Assembly (NCBI GenBank): GCA_002811675.1
Contig: PDIM01000046.1
Span: 1-28,652, forward strand
Length of the DNA: 28,652 nt
Reading direction: 5' to 3'
Origin: Ichthyosporea sp. XGB-2017a
Taxonomy: Eukaryota > Opisthokonta > Ichthyosporea
The position numbers and the translations under genes were made by a program. This document shows, in pieces, positions 24,305-28,652 of the stretch (positions are counted from its first letter, which is position 1; every line of letters starts with the position of its first letter). The notes under the pieces were generated by a model. The model made no database searches. It was not told the origin of the DNA and saw only the letters and a program-made list of their open reading frames with translations.

Positions 24305-26383
24305 TTAAGCAAGAGTACAGTATCCAGACTGCATTCCTGCGCAGGTCCATGCATCCGAGTTTCCTCCACCCAAGACAATAAAGGCATTGGTAATTCCTCC
24401 AATGGATTCTCCTGTGATGCAACCAGTTGCGACAATGACAGCAAAAGTTGCACAGTGTGTAGGCCATTTGGATTCCCATACCTTCACAATGACCGCTCCA
24501 ATGAAAAACATAATCGTCTGAGCATTGATTCCTGGGGTCAAAAAAGGAATACTAAAGGCGACTGGGTTGATGACATAGGGCTTGTACTTTTCTGGAAGTT
24601 TGTGTCTGAGAATAACAAGAAAGACGGCAAACAAGCACATTGCCAGTGTAATCCAAGCAGACTCGGCTGGAATGGCTTTGTCAATGCCCTGAGTAAGCCC
24701 TTCAGCTAGAGCAGCCCAAGCGTACACGGAAGGCATAGCAAAGGGGCAGTCGGGAGGGTTATCAACCAACTGACTCTCCAAAATACAAGGGTAAGCTTTG
24801 GAGAAGAGAATGAAACCAAACACAGAGGCTACAATACCAAAGATGGTACCAACAATCTGGGCATAAAATTGATTTCTAGGAGAAGCTCTCAAAATGTGAC
24901 CGGTCTTCAAGTCCTGCAACATGTCCACAGACTGTCCAGCAGCTCCTGCAGCGGTAGATGCGGCCCAAAGATTGACGGAAGCCGAGTTGGGACTAATTCC
25001 GGCAAAAATAAGCTGTGTACTCTTACCAACCATAGTGATAGGGTTGATGTCAGTTCGTCCAGCAGACTGGACACATACAAAGGAAAGAATAACTCCCAAA
25101 AGACTGGCGATAAGACTCTCATACCATTTAACATCAAAGTAAAGGTCAAGTACAATAAGGGTAAGGACTGTACTAGCCAAAGTTCCCGAAATCCACATCC
25201 AAGTTGGGATCTGCTCATTCTTTGGGGCAGGGTCTTCATCTTCATCAATTTCCTCTGTCGCAACCTGAAGCACTCCTTTGTTCTTGTTGAAGAGTCTTCT
25301 AATAGGGGCAACCAAAGACTTTCCGGCAGAAATAAGGATTTCGTATTGGACAAAGAGTTCCATAAAAGCGGCAGTAATCATCATAAAGATCCCTGGCCAA
25401 ATAAGAACGTAGTTGGCACCTGGATCATTAACATCAAAGTTGATATATTGATCCACAGAGTTTGTAGACTTCAGAATGGGGGCGATAACAACCCAGGCGG
25501 TGATGGCTCCAATGATCATACTGGTGGCAGCATTGAATCCCATAATCATACCGGCACCAATTTGCTGAGGGTCAAAGACAATCATCCAACCAAGAGTCTG
25601 CGCGGCGCTACAGAATGAGCTTGAGTTTTCGCAATAGGAGAAAATATACCAGTTGCCCATGATCGGCACCTTGACCAAAAAGATAGTGTACAAAAGGGCA
25701 AAAATGAAGAACACAATCATAACCTTCACTTGCTTGATGGCCTTAGTAGCCCCTTCAGCGCCTTCATGAATGGACTTAATGAGATATGCCGTGGATGTAC
25801 CGGTGGGAAATACTAATTTCTGCTTCAAAATGGCATAAGAACGCAATGGGACGGCAAAGAACATACCGAAAAAGGCAAAACCGGTGGTAAACAACAAGAA
25901 GGACGCAATTTCATCGGTAACGTCGCTTGTTATCGCCCCAACCCAGTAAAGCGCTGGAATACTGTAACCGAATCCAGCGGAAAGCATTCCTGCTGCTGTT
26001 CCTGCAGTTTGCGCAGTCACATTCTCCTTTGGCCCGAAATATCCGCTCCACGGACCTTTGGTTTTTGACAATGGCTTGATCAAAGCAAAGGCTACCAAAG
26101 CAGCAAACTGGGAAGAAGAAAAACTCCAACCGATTTTCAAAGTGACATACAAGTTTGAAACGCACACGAGTGCTCCAGCAAGACCTCCCAACAACAAAGC
26201 ACGGATGGTCAACTGTGTTTCCTCAATGAGTTCATCGACCTCTCTACGCTCCTCACCTGACATATCACTGTACGCCTTGGGAGCATTATCCATTCCTTTC
26301 TTTGCATCCAAGCCTTCCCCGTACATAATTTCCTGCTCGACGTCACCAACAACGTTGGGCTCATTTGAGTTTGCAAGAGACAT
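24305..26383 (-). CDS. OPT-family transporter (YSL-like clade)
   Basis: The ATG at 26381-26383 is used; upstream the frame continues only from a TTG. About 692 residues, the usual OPT size. A hydrophilic acidic N-terminus of about 55 residues precedes some 14-16 membrane spans: the first around TIRALLLGGLAGALVCVSNL, then FALIKPL, and the family's LVFPTGTSTAYLIKSIHEG stretch, which matches the (L/M)-x-(F/Y)-P-(S/T)-G-T-A/S-T-A signature of YSL-type members. Later come a PGIFMMITAAFMEL span and a GESIGGITNAF stretch at the C-terminus. A hydrophilic acidic loop (near EEIDEDEDPAPKNEQ) lies in the middle. It probably imports metal chelates or small peptides with protons across the plasma or endosomal membrane; the substrate cannot be read from sequence. 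The NPGPFN signature of the peptide-transporting clade is absent. Confidence 0.9.
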   Translation of the reverse strand: MSLANSNEPNVVGDVEQEIMYGEGLDAKKGMDNAPKAYSDMSGEERREVDELIEETQLTIRALLLGGLAGALVCVSNLYVTLKIGWSFSSSQFAALVAFALIKPLSKTKGPWSGYFGPKENVTAQTAGTAAGMLSAGFGYSIPALYWVGAITSDVTDEIASFLLFTTGFAFFGMFFAVPLRSYAILKQKLVFPTGTSTAYLIKSIHEGAEGATKAIKQVKVMIVFFIFALLYTIFLVKVPIMGNWYIFSYCENSSSFCSAAQTLGWMIVFDPQQIGAGMIMGFNAATSMIIGAITAWVVIAPILKSTNSVDQYINFDVNDPGANYVLIWPGIFMMITAAFMELFVQYEILISAGKSLVAPIRRLFNKNKGVLQVATEEIDEDEDPAPKNEQIPTWMWISGTLASTVLTLIVLDLYFDVKWYESLIASLLGVILSFVCVQSAGRTDINPITMVGKSTQLIFAGISPNSASVNLWAASTAAGAAGQSVDMLQDLKTGHILRASPRNQFYAQIVGTIFGIVASVFGFILFSKAYPCILESQLVDNPPDCPFAMPSVYAWAALAEGLTQGIDKAIPAESAWITLAMCLFAVFLVILRHKLPEKYKPYVINPVAFSIPFLTPGINAQTIMFFIGAVIVKVWESKWPTHCATFAVIVATGCITGESIGGITNAFIVLGGGNSDAWTCAGMQSGYCTLA

Positions 26384-26527
26384 GATATTCTTCTTCCGTT
26401 CTTCCGTTCTTTTTGTATTTGTATAAAATAGATTCCACAACAACCAAAAAAAAAGAAAGACAAGATTTACAAACTAAATCTAATTGAATGATGAACAAAA
26501 GTGGAAAAAGAAGAGGAGAGGGACTCG

Positions 26528-26535
26528 TATTTATA
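26528..26535 (-). promoter_or_regulatory. TATA box of the OPT transporter gene
   Basis: TATAAATA on the minus strand lies about 145 bp upstream of the ATG, which would give a leader of about 115 bases. Confidence 0.5.
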
Positions 26536-26907
26536 GCATTTGGGAACAACTGGAATACATCCGGTTCGGAGCAATATCTATCCATCTCCAAGCTAAGCTG
26601 GGAAAGACAAATGGACGTTTCAGCTGATATGAGATCGTATTTACGTTACCGCAATTATATCACTAGCTTAGCTTTCATCAGAGCAACAATTAATTCCCTA
26701 TAGTTCTAGTGTCCCTTGCATTCTGCATGCATGCGCATGTCCGCAATATGTTATTGTGAAAATACAAAACATCTAAAAATGTGAGCATAATAATCCAAAC
26801 AAATGAAATGATATGTTTTGAATCAGCTACATTACAAATCACATAATTACTCTGGTTAATTATCATATATTACTAATCCCCTACAATCGGGGATATGATT
26901 TACTGTA
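26536..26907. other. AT-rich intergenic region upstream of OPT
   Basis: No credible gene. GCATGCATGCGCATG-type alternation occurs near 26724-26737; otherwise nothing stands out. Confidence 0.5.
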
Positions 26908-26920
26908 ATGAGTGGCTGCA

Positions 26921-27452
26921 ATGACGTCGATTGAACAATACCTCAAGAATTTGATGCAACAAGCCCAATTAACTGGTGAGAACATTGGAATTTTTTGATT
27001 GGTCCTTGGCAGTGCATTTTGCAGATTGCATCATTTGGTCGGCAGACTTAAATTGTTTAATAGAACAACTGGACGTTGTATTGGTGCACAATATTCAGCA
27101 GCGCAGCTTCGTGTTGCAGATCGGCTTGTGGCTTTTTATCTGTATTTTCCCTTTGCGGAATCGAAGTACTGCCCTTGTACATAGAGTGTTCCATGACAGT
27201 TCCATTTACATATGGCTGCAGGCGAAAAAAGTGCGTCAAAGCAGGTGAGATGAGGTACATCAGCTGATTTTATAAAGTGCATCATTTTAAATTTGACGCA
27301 CGGATATCATTATTCCCCTGCTTATTTGTGCTAATCATGATGGTACATCTTTTTCGCCTTTCGGTGGGTTGCTGCCTTTTATGGCTCATATCTTGAACTA
27401 TTTAGAGTCGGAATTTAATTTTGGTGAGAAAAACAATCTAGAGGAGTATTAA
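26921..27452 (+). other. Coding-like pieces with splice-like borders, unresolved
   Basis: Several short stretches read like protein. 26921-26975 starts with ATG (18 codons, MTSIEQYLKNLMQQAQLT) and ends at a GTGAGA donor. 27025-27244 follows a TTTTGCAG acceptor and ends at a CAG|GTGAGAT donor; it is open to the donor in one frame, but reads more protein-like in another (GRCIGAQYSAAQLRVADRL) that meets a stop near 27182. 27297-27452 is open without ATG and contains LLICANHDGTSFSPFGGLLP. The frames do not join into one product with the visible splice sites. It may be a multi-exon gene with introns near 50 nt or a decayed element. No family is recognised. Confidence 0.35.
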
Positions 27453-27700
27453 TAATTAATTATGTAGTTTATGTAGTTTGCTCACTATAGACCACTAGTT
27501 GATGTTTAGGCGCTCCAGCTGTTCGATACTAAACCACCTGACGAAATGCATAATTGTCAGATCCGTAGCAGTGAAGAGGGCATTAATATTATTTTCTTTT
27601 GCGGCTGTGTAAAGATTTTGGAAGATAAAAGTGCACTATCAACACAAAGAAGGTAAAGTTCTCATAGTTTGGGGTTATGTGTATCTTTTATGTAATATAG

Positions 27701-28114
27701 TACAACAAAAGGCGTGTGCTTGTACATCATGATTCAAGCGCGATAGCCACAAACTATCTCAACAAATATAGTTTCGTTTCTATTTATAACATTTACAACC
27801 AGAACGTCAAAGCCATCGGATGCCTTATAAAGGATAAACGCTCAAGTTCTACTATCAGTATCGGCATACTTTTTCCTTTATTGGAGGCGATTCATCAAAT
27901 AACGCCCAAGGTAATCAATCAGGATCAGGCGACCAACCACAATACTCTGATTTGCTCGATCATGGTGGCAAACACACTTGTGGCTGACGACCCTTCCCAT
28001 GAGGACCTTTGGCACAGTATTAAAGCAAACTGCATGATCCAGCGGTTCAACCGGTTCCTTGAGGGCGCAATAGCCGGATGGGTACCGGCCTCATTAAGAG
28101 CCCAGAACTTATAA
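27701..28114 (+). CDS. Candidate exon or gene remnant, function unknown
   Basis: The frame is open for 137 codons from an acceptor-like TTTTATGTAATATAG (27686-27700) to TAA at 28112-28114, but has no ATG until near its middle, so it would be a terminal exon or a remnant. The middle, PLLEAIHQITPKVINQDQ, followed about 35 residues later by LWHSIKANC, faintly recalls the second-Asp and H/W region of Mutator-like (MULE/FAR1) transposases, but the catalytic context is not clear. Composition is ordinary for a protein, unlike the T-rich flanks. It may belong with the pieces at 26.9-27.45 kb. Confidence 0.3.
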   Translation, partial: YNKRRVLVHHDSSAIATNYLNKYSFVSIYNIYNQNVKAIGCLIKDKRSSSTISIGILFPLLEAIHQITPKVINQDQATNHNTLICSIMVANTLVADDPSHEDLWHSIKANCMIQRFNRFLEGAIAGWVPASLRAQNL

Positions 28115-28515
28115 TAGCAATGCTGGCCATTTTCTTTTTAATATAACACTCAAAATAGAACATTTCTTTGTGTACTTTAGTTTTTTGTGTGCTTTTGATC
28201 ACTAAAGTATTTTACAAGAACTTTTTGCTCATACAGGAGACACTAAAACCAGCCCTAAAAACCTGTTCGCAAAAAAAAAAAGTAGACCACGTGGTACGCA
28301 TCATTTTCTTTGTGCTGCACGGCTCGAAGATTTGATGAGGGCGACGATCGGGGGCTTGCCATAATTGTAATATATAATTTGAATTTCTCTTGACAACCAG
28401 GCAACCAGTTCTTATCTAGACGGGTTTTAAATCCACAAGGGCATTGAGTCACCAAAGTTAGTTTTGAAAGAGGCAGATAGGTGGATCCCTCTTTGTTGTT
28501 GGACTTTGTAATTTG
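28115..28515. other. Intergenic region near the window end
   Basis: No credible gene. A CACGTG lies at 28289-28294 next to an A-run, in the palindrome ACCACGTGGT. I see nothing else. Confidence 0.5.
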
Positions 28516-28522
28516 AAGGGGC

Positions 28523-28540
28523 TATATATAATCCAATCAA
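28523..28540 (+). promoter_or_regulatory. Promoter-like TATA site pointing out of the window
   Basis: TATATATAA at 28523-28531 is followed directly by CCAATCAA (28533-28540) and an A/C-rich leader-like stretch to the end of the window. The next plus-strand gene probably starts just beyond. The CCAAT element lies downstream of the TATA box, which is not the usual order, so it may be coincidental. Confidence 0.35.
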
Positions 28541-28652
28541 CAGCCAAATCAATTCAAACACATGTAAGAGAACCTTTCACTTTTTAAAAATCAGAATTGT
28601 TTTTCTTTATTTTTTAAACTCCTACTTCACAAATACAACAAGAAGTTAATTA

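Noticed and set aside
24869-25618. Plus-strand open frame of 249 codons inside the OPT gene
   Set aside because: It is the antisense shadow of a clearly conserved transporter, Ser/Asn/Lys-rich with no domain.

Overview
The window looks like nuclear DNA of a free-living, probably flagellate, unicellular eukaryote. Several things point that way. There are long open frames with eukaryotic domain architectures: RhoGAP, ankyrin, EGF, OPT transporter, a fused trifunctional-enzyme alpha subunit, and an MDH1B-type N-terminal domain. There are TATA and CCAAT boxes, AATAAA signals after most stops, roughly 0.3-1 kb AT-rich intergenic DNA, and sparse GT-AG introns. TAA and TGA both end recognisable genes, so the code looks standard. 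I cannot place the species; a receiver domain of hybrid-kinase type beside flagellum-associated MDH1B suggests a protist rather than an animal or plant.

Layout. 1-3170 is gene-poor and repeat-rich: a possible solo LTR or structured segment near 630-1013, a 70-bp tandem triplet at 1822-2031, and a CT/GA minisatellite near 2350. 3353-4015 (+) encodes a small single-pass acidic membrane protein, possibly with a 5' UTR intron. 5140-10050 (+) is a 1636-residue receptor-like protein: a 5'-nucleotidase fold, EGF, about nine membrane spans and a long cytosolic tail. Converging on it is an MDH1B N-terminal domain with about 18 copies of a KEEEV-type pentapeptide (10261-11154, -). Then come a coiled-coil gene broken into three frames (11615-12624, -), a receiver-domain gene (13473-14048, -) with a possible kinase remnant behind it, and a poly-A-rich divergent intergenic region. 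The right half holds a HADHA-like enzyme (15118-17451, +), a membrane-tethered UDP-glucose 4-epimerase (18060-19694, +), a probably myristoylated ankyrin protein (20305-21324, +), a two-exon RhoGAP gene (21567-23746, -) and an OPT/YSL-type transporter (24305-26383, -). 26.7-28.1 kb has coding-like pieces that do not assemble into a clean gene. The last 150 bases hold a promoter-like TATA site pointing out of the window.

There is no operon logic here; the genes are independent units, often convergent. The recurrent theme is domain degeneration. The nucleotidase fold has lost its metal ligands but kept its nucleotide-binding half. The HADHA-like protein keeps both hydratase glutamates but has lost the dehydrogenase catalytic His and NAD-binding residues. 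The MDH1B domain has lost its dehydrogenase. Three intergenic regions (2.35-2.65, 4.5-4.8 and 11.38-11.45 kb) share two short motifs, suggesting a common regulatory module or a relic mobile element.
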